Below, piece after piece: positions 25,475 to 34,305 of a stretch of DNA of 64,000 bases (the first letter of the stretch is position 1; the number at the start of each line of letters is the position of its first letter). A program made the position numbers and the translations under genes. Source of the DNA: Aggregatimonas sangjinii (GTDB lineage: Bacteria; Bacteroidota; Bacteroidia; Flavobacteriales; Flavobacteriaceae); contig NZ_CP040710.1 in the NCBI RefSeq assembly GCF_005943945.1, positions 755,001 to 819,000 on the forward strand, written 5' to 3'. The notes beneath the pieces are model-generated. The model ran no database searches and was not told the DNA's origin. It saw only the letters and a list, made by a program, of their open reading frames with translations.

Positions 25475-26273
25475 TCGTAAATAAATTTAATATTAGGTAC
25501 GCGAACGGAGCCGCAAATACCAAACTGTCTAAACGGTCTAACATGCCTCCGTGTCCGGGAAGCAAGGCGCCACTGTCCTTTACTCCAGCGACCCTTTTTA
25601 ATTTCGATTCGACCAGGTCACCCAGATTACCAGCGATTACGATAACGGCCGCCAACGTCATCCATTGGCCCACATTTACTATAGGCTCGTATTTCGCCAT
25701 AAAATAAGCGGCTCCTAAGGTAAAAGCAAGTCCGCCAATGGCACCTTCGATCGTTTTTTTAGGGGAAACCGAGGGAAACAGTTTGGTACGGCCAAGGCTC
25801 CTCCCGACGAGGTAGGCAAACGAGTCATTTACCCAAATCAGTATAAAAATACCCATTATCAACAACTTTGCGAACTCATCGTTCTTGTAGGGTATCATCG
25901 TTAAAAAGATACATCCACCACCGATATAGAAAAGCCCTACTACGAATTTTTGAAAGGTATTAAACGTGGTTCCTTTTTTACTAAAGAGAAAATAGAGTAG
26001 TGCCAAGTCTACCGCGATAGTAATTCCCAAAAGTATATTAATAGGTATGGTGTTTACCTCCTTCACTAGATAAATGAAAATCCACCATAGAATCAAATAG
26101 GCAATGAAAATATAATAGCCTCGAAGACCGACCATGCGTTTGTATTCATAGATACAGGCTAGGCCGAATATCATCAGCAGAAAATCAAAAGCATCCGAGT
26201 TAAGGAAAATAGCGGAAAGTAAGAGAATTATAAATACGGCCCCAGTAAGTGCTCGCCTTAAGATTTCCTTCAT
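25464..26273 (-). CDS. cdsA: Phosphatidate cytidylyltransferase
   Basis: 269-residue integral membrane enzyme that makes CDP-diacylglycerol from phosphatidate and CTP, the branch point of phospholipid synthesis. Seven to eight membrane helices are visible. The C-terminal signature KRVAGVKDSGALLPGHGG followed by MLDRLDSL is the CDS family pattern. The ATG at 26273 is chosen over a longer reading into the upstream gene. Only 1 bp separates it from the LUD gene stop and it overlaps psd by 11 bp. Confidence 0.95.
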   Translation of the reverse strand: MKEILRRALTGAVFIILLLSAIFLNSDAFDFLLMIFGLACIYEYKRMVGLRGYYIFIAYLILWWIFIYLVKEVNTIPINILLGITIAVDLALLYFLFSKKGTTFNTFQKFVVGLFYIGGGCIFLTMIPYKNDEFAKLLIMGIFILIWVNDSFAYLVGRSLGRTKLFPSVSPKKTIEGAIGGLAFTLGAAYFMAKYEPIVNVGQWMTLAAVIVIAGNLGDLVESKLKRVAGVKDSGALLPGHGGMLDRLDSLVFAAPFAYLILNLFTNVS

Positions 26274-26274
26274 A

Positions 26275-26886
26275 TTATAGGTCTTCCAAAAGCAAAAGAT
26301 ACAAATTTTTGGAACTGCTGCCATAAGTCAGAAAATCATCCGAATTTTCTTCGTTGGCCTGAAAGTGTTTGAGGGTCGTGATATTTGCGGGTATACTGTG
26401 CCCGTATTTTTTCTTTATTTTCTTCAGACCCTCCCCAATCGATTCTACCAATTGGCTTGTGGTCGCGAATACGATCACGTTGCTAGGCAGTTCATTGAGC
26501 TTGCGTTCCATCAATTGATTCGAGCACACAAGAATAGATCCGTTTTGGGCGATCAAATGTTCGCAAGTAGTAAAGAAAACCTCACTTTGCTTGTGCTTAT
26601 CGGTAAAGGTGAGGTGATCGGCGGAAAATTTTTTTTCTAGTTTGGGGTCCATTGCAAAAAAGGGAATCCGTTCCCAGCCGTTTTCTGCAATTACATTTTT
26701 CAATGCTTCGGAAACCTCTTTAAAAGAATCGCAGTACAGAAATTTACCGCCATTTTTCCTGAAGTGGATAGTAAACTTTTCGTCTACAGGTATATTCAAG
26801 TCAGGCATATGTTGCCCACGGGTTTCCGATGTTTCCTTGGAAACCTTTTTTTTGCCACCTCCGAATAATTTGTCCAACAGCCCCAT
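26275..26886 (-). CDS. LUD domain-containing protein (LutC/YkgG-like)
   Basis: 203 residues. The LUD (DUF162) fold is recognised from VSEALKNVIAENGWERIPFF, ITTLKH and an N-terminal glycine/lysine-rich segment (LDKLFGGGKKK). In LutC proteins this fold belongs to lactate oxidation complexes, but no lutA or lutB is nearby. Its conserved place between ftsH and cdsA in flavobacteria suggests another role. The stop lies 1 bp from the cdsA start, so the genes are translationally linked. Confidence 0.7.
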   Translation of the reverse strand: MGLLDKLFGGGKKKVSKETSETRGQHMPDLNIPVDEKFTIHFRKNGGKFLYCDSFKEVSEALKNVIAENGWERIPFFAMDPKLEKKFSADHLTFTDKHKQSEVFFTTCEHLIAQNGSILVCSNQLMERKLNELPSNVIVFATTSQLVESIGEGLKKIKKKYGHSIPANITTLKHFQANEENSDDFLTYGSSSKNLYLLLLEDL

Positions 26887-26940
26887 GTAATCTTATTGTG
26901 TACACACCAAGGTGCATCAATACTAGAAAAACGTTAATTC

Positions 26941-28971
26941 CTAAATTTTATTTTGCTTGTCCTCTTTGTCGCTCGGCGAAACAGTCTCTTTAACGGGAAC
27001 CTCTTCGGTATCCGGGGTAATCATTCCTTCGGCCGCTTGTTTTACAGCGTCGTCCTTGCCTTCGAAGGGTCTTTTACCGAATATCTTTTCGAGGTCTTCC
27101 TTAAAAATCACCTCTTTTTCCAAAAGGCGCTCCGCCAAAACGGTAAGCTTATCCTTGTTATCTTCCAATACTTTAATGGCACGTACATACTGTTCCTCGA
27201 TTAATTTTGATATTTCCATATCGATCGTATGTGCGGTATCTTCCGAATAAGGTTTGGAAAAGCCATAATCGTTCTGACCTGACGAATCATAATAGGTGAG
27301 ATTTCCGATTTTATCATTAAGGCCATAAACGGTAACCATGGCACGTGCCTGTTTGGTTACTTTCTCTAAATCGCTCAATGCTCCGGTCGAAATCTTATTG
27401 AAAATCACTTTTTCGGCGGCCCTGCCGCCCAAAGTGGCACACATTTCATCCTTCATCTGCTCCGGACGCACGATCAAACGCTCTTCGGGAAGGTACCAAG
27501 CTGCCCCTAAAGATTGTCCCCTAGGCACGATGGTGACCTTTACCAACGGAGCGGCATGTTCCAACATCCAACTTACGGTGGCATGACCAGCTTCGTGATA
27601 TGCAATGGTCTTCTTCTCGCCGGGCGTAATTATCTTGTTCTTCTTTTCCAATCCGCCGACGATTCGGTCAACAGCATCCAGGAAATCCTGTTTATTGACC
27701 GCCTTTTTCTCTTTACGGGCGGCAATCAAGGCCGCCTCGTTACAAACGTTCGCGATATCGGCACCGGAAAATCCTGGGGTTTGTCTGGCTAGGAAATCCA
27801 AATCCAGAGCCTCGGAAGTTTTAATCGGTCTAAGGTGAACCTCGAAAATCTCTTTTCGTTCACGAATATCGGGAAGGTCTACATAAATCTGCCTATCGAA
27901 CCTACCCGCACGCATGAGTGCCTTGTCAAGCACATCTGCGCGGTTGGTAGCGGCCAATACAATAACGTTTGTATTCGTGCCGAAACCATCCATTTCGGTA
28001 AGCAACTGGTTCAATGTATTTTCACGCTCGTCATTAGACCCCGTAAAATTATTCTTTCCCCTTGCACGACCGATAGCATCTATCTCATCGATAAAAATAA
28101 TCGCGGGAGATTTGTCTTTGGCCTGTTTAAAAAGGTCACGAACCCTAGAGGCTCCGACCCCTACGAACATTTCGACAAAATCGGAACCCGATAAAGAAAA
28201 GAAAGGCACTTTGGCTTCCCCTGCAACAGCCTTTGCCAAAAGTGTCTTACCCGTTCCTGGAGGGCCTACAAGCAGTGCACCCTTCGGTATTTTACCACCC
28301 AGAGAGGTATATTTATCGGGAAATTTAAGGAATTCTACAATTTCCTCGACTTCTTCTTTTGCACCTTCCAAACCGGCCACATCCTTAAAGGAAGTGCGGG
28401 TGTCGGTCTTTTCATCAAAGAGCTTTGCCTTCGATTTACCAATATTGAAAATCTGACCTCCGGCGCCACCGCCACCGCCACCTGACATTCGGCGCATGAG
28501 GTAGATCCAAATACCGATAATCAAAACAAAAGGCAAAATGGTGACAATTAGGTTACCAAGCACATCTGACTCTTGGTCGTTGTCTACGATCGTATCCAGA
28601 TTATTCTCTTTCTTAATCGTCTTTATCTCGTTCTCAAAGTTCTGAAGGTCACCGTAGTTCACAAGATACTGGGGTACCTTTGCCGAGTTGATCGAAAAGG
28701 GCTTTTCGGATACGTCTTTATGCACATCTTTATTCAACGCTTCGTCGGTAAGGAAAACCTTTGCCTGTCTGGCGTTGGTAATGATCAATATCTCCTTAAC
28801 ATCACCATTTCTAAGGTATTCCTGGAGTTCCGAAGTGGTCGTTTTCTTGGTATTTGCGAAATTATCGCTATTCAGGAACTGAAATCCGAGTATCAAAACG
28901 ATGATAAGACCATAGATCCACCATGAACTAAACTTCGGTTTTTTACCAGTATTGTTATTTTCTTTTGCCAT
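26941..28971 (-). CDS. ftsH: ATP-dependent zinc metalloprotease FtsH
   Basis: 676-residue membrane AAA+ protease that degrades misfolded membrane proteins and short-lived regulators. N-terminal helix at about 17-35, a periplasmic domain, a second helix at about 139-160, a glycine-rich linker, Walker A GPPGTGKT at 236-243, Walker [15 protein letters not shown] region MRAGRFDR, and zinc site HEAGH at 459-463. The glycine run at 164-172 is a low-complexity linker. It follows rsfS by 53 bp and precedes the LUD gene by 54 bp, forming one operon. Confidence 0.97.
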   Translation of the reverse strand: MAKENNNTGKKPKFSSWWIYGLIIVLILGFQFLNSDNFANTKKTTTSELQEYLRNGDVKEILIITNARQAKVFLTDEALNKDVHKDVSEKPFSINSAKVPQYLVNYGDLQNFENEIKTIKKENNLDTIVDNDQESDVLGNLIVTILPFVLIIGIWIYLMRRMSGGGGGGAGGQIFNIGKSKAKLFDEKTDTRTSFKDVAGLEGAKEEVEEIVEFLKFPDKYTSLGGKIPKGALLVGPPGTGKTLLAKAVAGEAKVPFFSLSGSDFVEMFVGVGASRVRDLFKQAKDKSPAIIFIDEIDAIGRARGKNNFTGSNDERENTLNQLLTEMDGFGTNTNVIVLAATNRADVLDKALMRAGRFDRQIYVDLPDIRERKEIFEVHLRPIKTSEALDLDFLARQTPGFSGADIANVCNEAALIAARKEKKAVNKQDFLDAVDRIVGGLEKKNKIITPGEKKTIAYHEAGHATVSWMLEHAAPLVKVTIVPRGQSLGAAWYLPEERLIVRPEQMKDEMCATLGGRAAEKVIFNKISTGALSDLEKVTKQARAMVTVYGLNDKIGNLTYYDSSGQNDYGFSKPYSEDTAHTIDMEISKLIEEQYVRAIKVLEDNKDKLTVLAERLLEKEVIFKEDLEKIFGKRPFEGKDDAVKQAAEGMITPDTEEVPVKETVSPSDKEDKQNKI

Positions 28972-29024
28972 TATTTTGTTTTTTCCCCGAAATTGCCATC
29001 TGGCAATCGGGTATATTTTAGGGA

Positions 29025-29402
29025 CTATTGATTTACACTACTTTCTACAAGGGTTACCTTGGCATCTCCCCAAAGACCCTCAATGTCGTAAAATTCCCTA
29101 ATTTGTTTTTGAAATACATGAACTACTACGTTAACATAGTCCATAAGAACCCACTCTGCGTTATCTTCACCTTCTACGTGCCAAGGTTTGTCTTTGATGG
29201 CCTTACTCACTGTTTTCTGAACGGATCCTACTATTGCTTTAACGTGGGTGTTTGAAGTTCCGTTACAAATTATAAAGTACTCACATACAGTATTTTCGAT
29301 GTCTCGTAAATCAAGGAGATTGATATTTTGGCCCTTTACATCTTCTATGCCCTCCAAAATCAACGCAATTAGCTCATCAGCGCCCGCTTTCTTTTTTTGC
29401 AT
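29025..29402 (-). CDS. rsfS: Ribosomal silencing factor
   Basis: 125-residue RsfS/Iojap protein that binds uL14 and blocks joining of ribosomal subunits under nutrient limitation. Signature motifs: NLLDLRDIENTVCEYFIIC, SNTHVKAIVGSV and WVLMDYVNVVVHVFQ. First gene of the rsfS-ftsH-LUD-cdsA-psd-ACBP series on the minus strand, divergent from birA, with a TAACTTTG box upstream. Confidence 0.95.
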   Translation of the reverse strand: MQKKKAGADELIALILEGIEDVKGQNINLLDLRDIENTVCEYFIICNGTSNTHVKAIVGSVQKTVSKAIKDKPWHVEGEDNAEWVLMDYVNVVVHVFQKQIREFYDIEGLWGDAKVTLVESSVNQ

Positions 29403-29421
29403 CCAAGAAATTTAATTTTTA

Positions 29422-29429
29422 CAAAGTTA
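29422..29429 (-). promoter_or_regulatory. Promoter -7 element of the rsfS-ftsH-cdsA-psd operon
   Basis: The minus strand reads TAACTTTG (TAnnTTTG), 19 bases before the rsfS ATG. No good -33 TTG is visible. Confidence 0.5.
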
Positions 29430-29496
29430 TTATTTTTTGTTCTTTTAGCAGTACCTTTTCCTTAATACCTTACTAAAGATCAATCCAGCTCACCGT

Positions 29497-30228
29497 ATGC
29501 AAATAGTCAAACTTGGTGCCATAGATTCTACTAACGCTTATTTGAAAAGAACATTGCAAGTTCGGCAACTAGAAGATTTTACGGTAGCAGTGGCCGAAGA
29601 GCAGACTTCGGGCAGGGGACAACAGGGAACATCATGGGTTTCAGAACCTGGTAAAAACCTGATTTTTAGTGTTTTTAAGAAGTTTAATGGTTTTCATGCA
29701 AGCCGACATTTTTACTTGAACTTTATTGTTTCCCTATCGATTTACAGCACACTGAAAACTCTAGATATCCCTAATCTTCATATCAAATGGCCTAACGACA
29801 TTCTGTCAGGAAATTACAAAATCTGCGGTATCTTGATCGAAACGATTTTGGCAGGCCAAATGCTAAAGAGTGCGGTTATAGGTGTAGGGCTGAATTTAAA
29901 CCAAACTCGATTTCCAGAACTGCCAAACGCCACATCATTGAAATTATTGGCAGGGAAGTCTTTCGATAGGGACGAGGTATTGCAAATGATTATCGAAAAT
30001 TTAAAGTCTAGCTTTCAGTTTACCGGGGATTCGGAATTAGAAATGCTTCGGGAAGAGTATGCAGCTAAACTTTTTATGAAAGATTGCCGTGCGGCCTTTC
30101 AAATATTGGAAGGACAAGAAGTAGAGGGGTTTATTAGGGGTGTCTCGGAAGGTGGAAAACTACTCGTCGAGTTTGACAACCAAGCAGTTCGCGAATTTGA
30201 CCTCAAAGAACTAAAATTGTTATATTGA
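29497..30228 (+). CDS. birA: Biotin--[acetyl-CoA-carboxylase] ligase
   Basis: 243-residue monofunctional biotin protein ligase; it lacks the N-terminal DNA-binding domain of E. coli BirA. Biotinyl-AMP loop SGRGQQGTSW (about 38-47), KWPNDI and KICGILIE are intact, and a C-terminal SH3-like domain follows (EGQEVEGFIRGV). It attaches biotin to carboxylases, which here would include the pyruvate carboxylase encoded 12 kb away. Divergent from rsfS with 94 bp between starts. Confidence 0.95.
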   Translation: MQIVKLGAIDSTNAYLKRTLQVRQLEDFTVAVAEEQTSGRGQQGTSWVSEPGKNLIFSVFKKFNGFHASRHFYLNFIVSLSIYSTLKTLDIPNLHIKWPNDILSGNYKICGILIETILAGQMLKSAVIGVGLNLNQTRFPELPNATSLKLLAGKSFDRDEVLQMIIENLKSSFQFTGDSELEMLREEYAAKLFMKDCRAAFQILEGQEVEGFIRGVSEGGKLLVEFDNQAVREFDLKELKLLY

Positions 30229-30296
30229 TATGGACTTGTAAGTCGGCTAATCCGAGACCCTGATTCAAAAAGGCCAATGACTTAGTAAAAAATAAA

Positions 30297-30689
30297 CTAA
30301 ACGTTGTCCAGATTTTCCGATAAGGTACCCATAAAATTGGTAATCGGATTTTTGATCATCATGGCCATCATCGCATTGAATTCCCCCGTAAAACTTAAGA
30401 TGACTTCACTCTTTGCTGCTTCAATTTCGAGGATGTCGGCAATAAGGGTAAATGGCAGCTTTTCGCTGGCGGCTCCCAAAACGATTTGGCTATGGGGTGT
30501 TTCCGCTTTGCGCTCCAAAACGATTTCTGGCATTCCTTTCAACTGAAATAAAAATCGATTTTCGTTCAACAATTCGAATTTTGCGATCGAATCCGGCATC
30601 AACTGCTCGAAATTTTTCAAATCGCTTAAAAATTCAAATACGGTGGCTTGACTTTTCGCCACAACTTTCTTGGGTGTTTCTATATGCAT
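30297..30689 (-). CDS. SRPBCC family protein
   Basis: 130-residue START/Bet v1-like protein. The pattern MHIETPKKVVAKSQATVFEFL, LKNFEQLMPD and a C-terminal long helix (MMIKNPITNFMGTLSENL) fits small polyketide-cyclase/SRPBCC proteins that bind hydrophobic ligands. Function unknown. It follows pyrE by 6 bp, a conserved arrangement in this family, so it is almost certainly co-transcribed. Confidence 0.8.
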   Translation of the reverse strand: MHIETPKKVVAKSQATVFEFLSDLKNFEQLMPDSIAKFELLNENRFLFQLKGMPEIVLERKAETPHSQIVLGAASEKLPFTLIADILEIEAAKSEVILSFTGEFNAMMAMMIKNPITNFMGTLSENLDNV

Positions 30690-30695
30690 AATATC

Positions 30696-31337
30696 CTATT
30701 TATTCCATTCTGACGGACTATTTCGCCATTCCCTTAGTGTATGCAATTGCGCTTCCCTTACATAGTCGGTCTCGGAAGCTAGTTCGATTAAGTGTTCGTA
30801 GTTGCCCAAAGTGTGCAAATCGATACCCGATTCCTTAAAATTTTCCTCGGCTACCGGAAATCCATAGGAGAAAATGGCAAGCATACCCTTGACGCTGGCT
30901 CCGGAATCCTTTAGTGCCCGTACAGCATTCAGGCTGCTTTTTCCCGTACTGATCAGGTCTTCGATAACGACTACTGTCTGATTTTTCTCAAGAACCCCCT
31001 CGATCTGATTCTGGCGCCCGTGCGATTTTGGTTCCGGTCGCACATAAATAAAGGGTAGCCCCAAATAATCGGCAACCAAGGCCCCAATTCCTATGGCCCC
31101 TGTGGCAACTCCCGCTATAATGTCCGGTTTGCCGTAAAGCGACTCCACTTGCTTGGCAAGCTCTTCCCTTACATAATTTCGTATGGTCGGGTAGGAAAGT
31201 ATGATCCGGTTATCGCAATATATGGGGGATTTCCACCCGGACGCCCATGTAAACGGATTTTCAGGTTTCAATTTTATTGCATTAATTTGCAGCAGGAGTT
31301 CCGCTGTTTTTTTAGCCGTATTCTTGTCTAAAATCAT
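30696..31337 (-). CDS. pyrE: Orotate phosphoribosyltransferase
   Basis: 213 residues; makes orotidine 5'-phosphate from orotate and PRPP in pyrimidine synthesis. The PRPP loop VVVIEDLISTGKS is at 122-134, the dimer-loop RPEPKSHGRQN at 100-110, and the N-terminal substrate region FTWASGWKSPIYCD is intact. The ATG at 31337 starts only 7 bases from the divergent Nudix ATG. A TACATTTG box 4 bases before the start suggests a nearly leaderless message. The downstream partner is an SRPBCC gene. Confidence 0.97.
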   Translation of the reverse strand: MILDKNTAKKTAELLLQINAIKLKPENPFTWASGWKSPIYCDNRIILSYPTIRNYVREELAKQVESLYGKPDIIAGVATGAIGIGALVADYLGLPFIYVRPEPKSHGRQNQIEGVLEKNQTVVVIEDLISTGKSSLNAVRALKDSGASVKGMLAIFSYGFPVAEENFKESGIDLHTLGNYEHLIELASETDYVREAQLHTLREWRNSPSEWNK

Positions 31338-31341
31338 TCCG

Positions 31342-31349
31342 CAAATGTA
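31342..31349 (-). promoter_or_regulatory. pyrE -7 element overlapping the Nudix start codon
   Basis: The minus strand reads TACATTTG, perfect -7 consensus, ending 4 bases before the pyrE ATG. Its bases include the divergent Nudix ATG at 31345-31347. No TTG is at the ideal -33 distance, so the assignment is moderate. Confidence 0.5.
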
Positions 31350-31935
31350 TAAAGTTTTTGTCAATGAACGCCCGTTGATTTTAACAAATAATATCACCGA
31401 GACGAAAGAGAGCAATTGCTTTCTTCTTAATGAAAAAGCCATTAACGACGCCATTGAGGCCTTGGTGAAAAAGAAGCTTAAAAAGGCCTACATCTACCAT
31501 CCCAACGCCGAGGAAATCCTAAAAAAATTCACCGATAAGATTGCGCTTGAAGTGGCGGCAGGTGGCGTGGTTACCAATAAAGAAGGTAAGGTGCTCTTCA
31601 TCTACCGTAACGACAAGTGGGACATCCCCAAAGGGAAATTGGACAAGGGCGAGACCATTGAGGAATGTGCCCTACGGGAAGTCGAAGAAGAAACCGGAGT
31701 AACCGGACTAAAAATCGAGAACTACCTGCGTACGACCTACCATGTTTTCAAACGAAAAGGTAAATATAAGCTGAAGGAAGTACATTGGTACGCCATGAAA
31801 ACCAATTTCAAAGGTAAGTTGAAGCCTGAAAAAAGTGAGGGTATCGAAAAAGTTAAATGGAAAGGACCCAAAAAAATCATTAAGGCCTTAGAAAATTCCT
31901 ATACCAATATCAAATTACTGTTTGAGGGAGATTGA
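31345..31935 (+). CDS. Nudix hydrolase
   Basis: 196 residues. An N-terminal extension (about 1-65) precedes the Nudix domain with a full Nudix box Gx5Ex7REVxEExGV, seen in GKLDKGETIEECALREVEEE followed by TGV. It hydrolyses a nucleoside diphosphate linked to another moiety; the exact substrate is unknown. MYKVFVNE is the conserved start of this flavobacterial subfamily, always opposite pyrE in genomes I recall. The plus-strand promoter must lie inside the pyrE coding region. Confidence 0.9.
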   Translation: MYKVFVNERPLILTNNITETKESNCFLLNEKAINDAIEALVKKKLKKAYIYHPNAEEILKKFTDKIALEVAAGGVVTNKEGKVLFIYRNDKWDIPKGKLDKGETIEECALREVEEETGVTGLKIENYLRTTYHVFKRKGKYKLKEVHWYAMKTNFKGKLKPEKSEGIEKVKWKGPKKIIKALENSYTNIKLLFEGD

Positions 31936-32047
31936 TTTTTTCCTAAATACCGAAGACCGCTAGGCTAATTTTAGAGTAGGGATACAAAGTGGAAACTGCG
32001 AAACTGTAATGTTGATTTAATTCGGTAAACCGATTTACAAAGTCCAT

Positions 32048-33787
32048 TTATTTGAGAACGCGATATACCGGATACTGTAAATGCGCTTTTTCGTAATGGT
32101 CACTTTTTTTGTAAAGCCAGTCTAATTGGGCATACCCATTTTGAGCAAAGACAGAATCCGTCGTTTTTTTGAGTAAAAAGGAATCCCGTAGTCCTATATT
32201 TTCTTTAAGCATTCGAGCCGCCTCATCCTCAAAAACATAGGGAGAGAAGTGTTCTTTCTGCTGTAAGATCGGATCAAAGAAATTCCAATTAAAAAAAGAA
32301 TCGGTGGCAGCTGGTTCGAGCGTTTCGATAATGTAGCGAATACCATTCTGTCGCACTGGAATAACGTAATCACCTTCGCTGAAGTTCACTTTTTCATCTT
32401 GAGCCGTTACCTTGGTTTCATAATGTGGATAGTGGCCTTCATAAGGAATATTACGTGTTTTGTAATCCGCTATGCGGTAGCTTTCAACCTGTAACGTAGT
32501 ATCCCGTTCCAAAATTTCAAAATCGATGTTGTTCTGTTGCATGCGCTCCATTACATCATCATAGCCTTTTCTTACGATATAATATTCGGGAACGCGAACC
32601 GAGTCGCTCGGAATCATATAGTTGGTATATTCAACCGGCTTGGTGAACGGTCTCGTTCGATCGTATTTGATACGTGGTCGTCCGGTAACCTCACTGATGA
32701 GCGTATCGGCTTCATAACCTTTGAAGTTAAGCGTGCTGCTTCGCGTCGTGTCGATTTCCCACTGAATGGGGTAGTGCGTTAGTGTGTTCGAAAACTCGAA
32801 TGCCTTTTGTCGCAAACTCCTTAGTTTTTCGCCCTCTTTTTCGGCAATCATCAGCATCTGTTTCATCAACTCATAGGTGCCCTGTACTCTTTGCTCATAG
32901 GGTTTTAGCATATGGGTCTCTACCATCATACCCAGGGTGTTCCAAAGGGTTGTATATCCTGTAGAGTATCTGGGATGGTCTATAAATTGCGAAAAACCGC
33001 TTTCCGGCAGGGCATTGTATACGTTTACATAGGGTGTAATATCCCAATTTTCGGACGACAAGGCGTTTTCGAGCTGAGGCATGATGTTGGTGTGCAGATA
33101 ATTGCCGAGGTCGCCGCCCAATTTATCGTGTTGGGTGAATAAATGGGTGAGCGTGTACTGGTAGTCGGCACCATTGCTGACGTGATTGTCAATGAAAATA
33201 TCGGGTTTTACAAGATGATATATTTCCGAAAAACTTCGTGCGTTCTTGGTGTCGGCCTTGATAAAGTCTCTGTTGAGGTCGTAATTTTTGTCATTCCCTC
33301 GAAAACCATAGGAAGCAGGACCGTTCTGGTTCGCCCTGGTGGCTGTATTTCTGTTGAGCGAGCCACCTATGTTATAGATGGGTATAGCTACCAAGACCGT
33401 ATTTTTTGGCGGTGGTAATTTACCCACTGCCAAATCCCTAAAAAGCATCATTGTAGCATCTATACCGTCGCTTTCGCCCGGGTGAATACCATTGTTAACA
33501 AGTATGACGGTTTTCTCCGCCCCTATGTTCTTGAAATTAAAGTCCCCATCGGGATTGTAGGTGACGATATGCAACGGTCGGCCGCTATCGGTTTGCCCCA
33601 TGGTCTGAAAATTGACTTCGGGAAATTCTTTGGCAAGACGAATGTAAAAGTCAATCGTTTGAAGATAGGTCGCTGTTTCCTTGGCTTTCGAATTTTCAAA
33701 ATGTGTTTGAAAATCCGCTACCTGATCCTCTGGTTGTTCCTCACAGGCGAAAAGAAATAGGAATGCCAAAAAGCAGAAGTAGCGCAT
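32048..33787 (-). CDS. M14 family zinc carboxypeptidase, lipoprotein
   Basis: 579 residues. Lipobox FLFAC puts a lipid-modified Cys15 at the mature end, so it is anchored in the envelope. The zinc site is HxxE in GIHPGESDG (His102, Glu105) and a second His at 202 in FIDNHVSNGADYQ. The Arg/Asn motif of the substrate site is GSLNRNTATRANQNG with RGNDKNYDLNRD. This matches the long M14 peptidases of Bacteroidetes that trim C-terminal residues from peptides or peptidoglycan. It lies alone on the minus strand, with 112 bp to its neighbour. Confidence 0.9.
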   Translation of the reverse strand: MRYFCFLAFLFLFACEEQPEDQVADFQTHFENSKAKETATYLQTIDFYIRLAKEFPEVNFQTMGQTDSGRPLHIVTYNPDGDFNFKNIGAEKTVILVNNGIHPGESDGIDATMMLFRDLAVGKLPPPKNTVLVAIPIYNIGGSLNRNTATRANQNGPASYGFRGNDKNYDLNRDFIKADTKNARSFSEIYHLVKPDIFIDNHVSNGADYQYTLTHLFTQHDKLGGDLGNYLHTNIMPQLENALSSENWDITPYVNVYNALPESGFSQFIDHPRYSTGYTTLWNTLGMMVETHMLKPYEQRVQGTYELMKQMLMIAEKEGEKLRSLRQKAFEFSNTLTHYPIQWEIDTTRSSTLNFKGYEADTLISEVTGRPRIKYDRTRPFTKPVEYTNYMIPSDSVRVPEYYIVRKGYDDVMERMQQNNIDFEILERDTTLQVESYRIADYKTRNIPYEGHYPHYETKVTAQDEKVNFSEGDYVIPVRQNGIRYIIETLEPAATDSFFNWNFFDPILQQKEHFSPYVFEDEAARMLKENIGLRDSFLLKKTTDSVFAQNGYAQLDWLYKKSDHYEKAHLQYPVYRVLK

Positions 33788-33903
33788 GGTTCTTTTGATT
33801 CAAGTACTTGCCGGATGTGTTGTTTATGTATACACCCATACCGTTATACATTAAGAACCCAAGACGGGTTCTAAATCAAAATTACTAAAAAACGTTGTTT
33901 AAG

Positions 33904-34305
33904 TTATGCGATTTTAGCGATTTTGCCCATGTCGCTTTTTTTGATCGGCTTGCTGTTAAAGGTAATCAAGTGATGGGATTGGGATTTGTAGAATTCCCAT
34001 CGATCCCTATCGGCCTGGTCGATGGAAGAGGTAACGATGTTAATTCGCACCTTTTGGGTTATCGGTAGTTTGAGGAATTCTTCTAAAAACTGCCATCCGT
34101 CCATAATGGGCATATTGATATCGAGAAATATGATTTGGGGTACATTGCCATTATTTATATTCTCCTTAATATCGTCTATCGCCAGCTTGCCGTTCATATA
34201 CGTGCTTACCGTCTTACAGACCACTACATTGGTCAGGATTTTTTTGATGCCAAAAACAGTTATCGGGTCATCATCTATGATAAATACAGTATCAATCGTT
34301 CTCAT
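33904..34305 (-). CDS. Single-domain response regulator
   Basis: 133-residue CheY-like receiver without an output domain. Acidic pocket DDD at 11-13, phosphorylated Asp62 in IIFLDINMP, the Thr/Ser switch in VTSS, and Lys in NSKPI. The N-terminal sequence TVFIIDDDPITVFGI starts at the ATG at 34305. It overlaps the upstream kinase by 14 bp, so the two form a cognate pair. With no output domain, it must act by protein interaction or relay. Confidence 0.92.
   Translation of the reverse strand: MRTIDTVFIIDDDPITVFGIKKILTNVVVCKTVSTYMNGKLAIDDIKENINNGNVPQIIFLDINMPIMDGWQFLEEFLKLPITQKVRINIVTSSIDQADRDRWEFYKSQSHHLITFNSKPIKKSDMGKIAKIA

Noticed and set aside
26275-26886. LUD protein as a lactate utilisation subunit.
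   Set aside because: No lutA or lutB genes nearby and its place is with phospholipid genes; the fold name is kept but the pathway is not assigned.
27914-28456. Plus-strand frame of 180 codons inside ftsH.
   Set aside because: Antisense shadow of the AAA domain.
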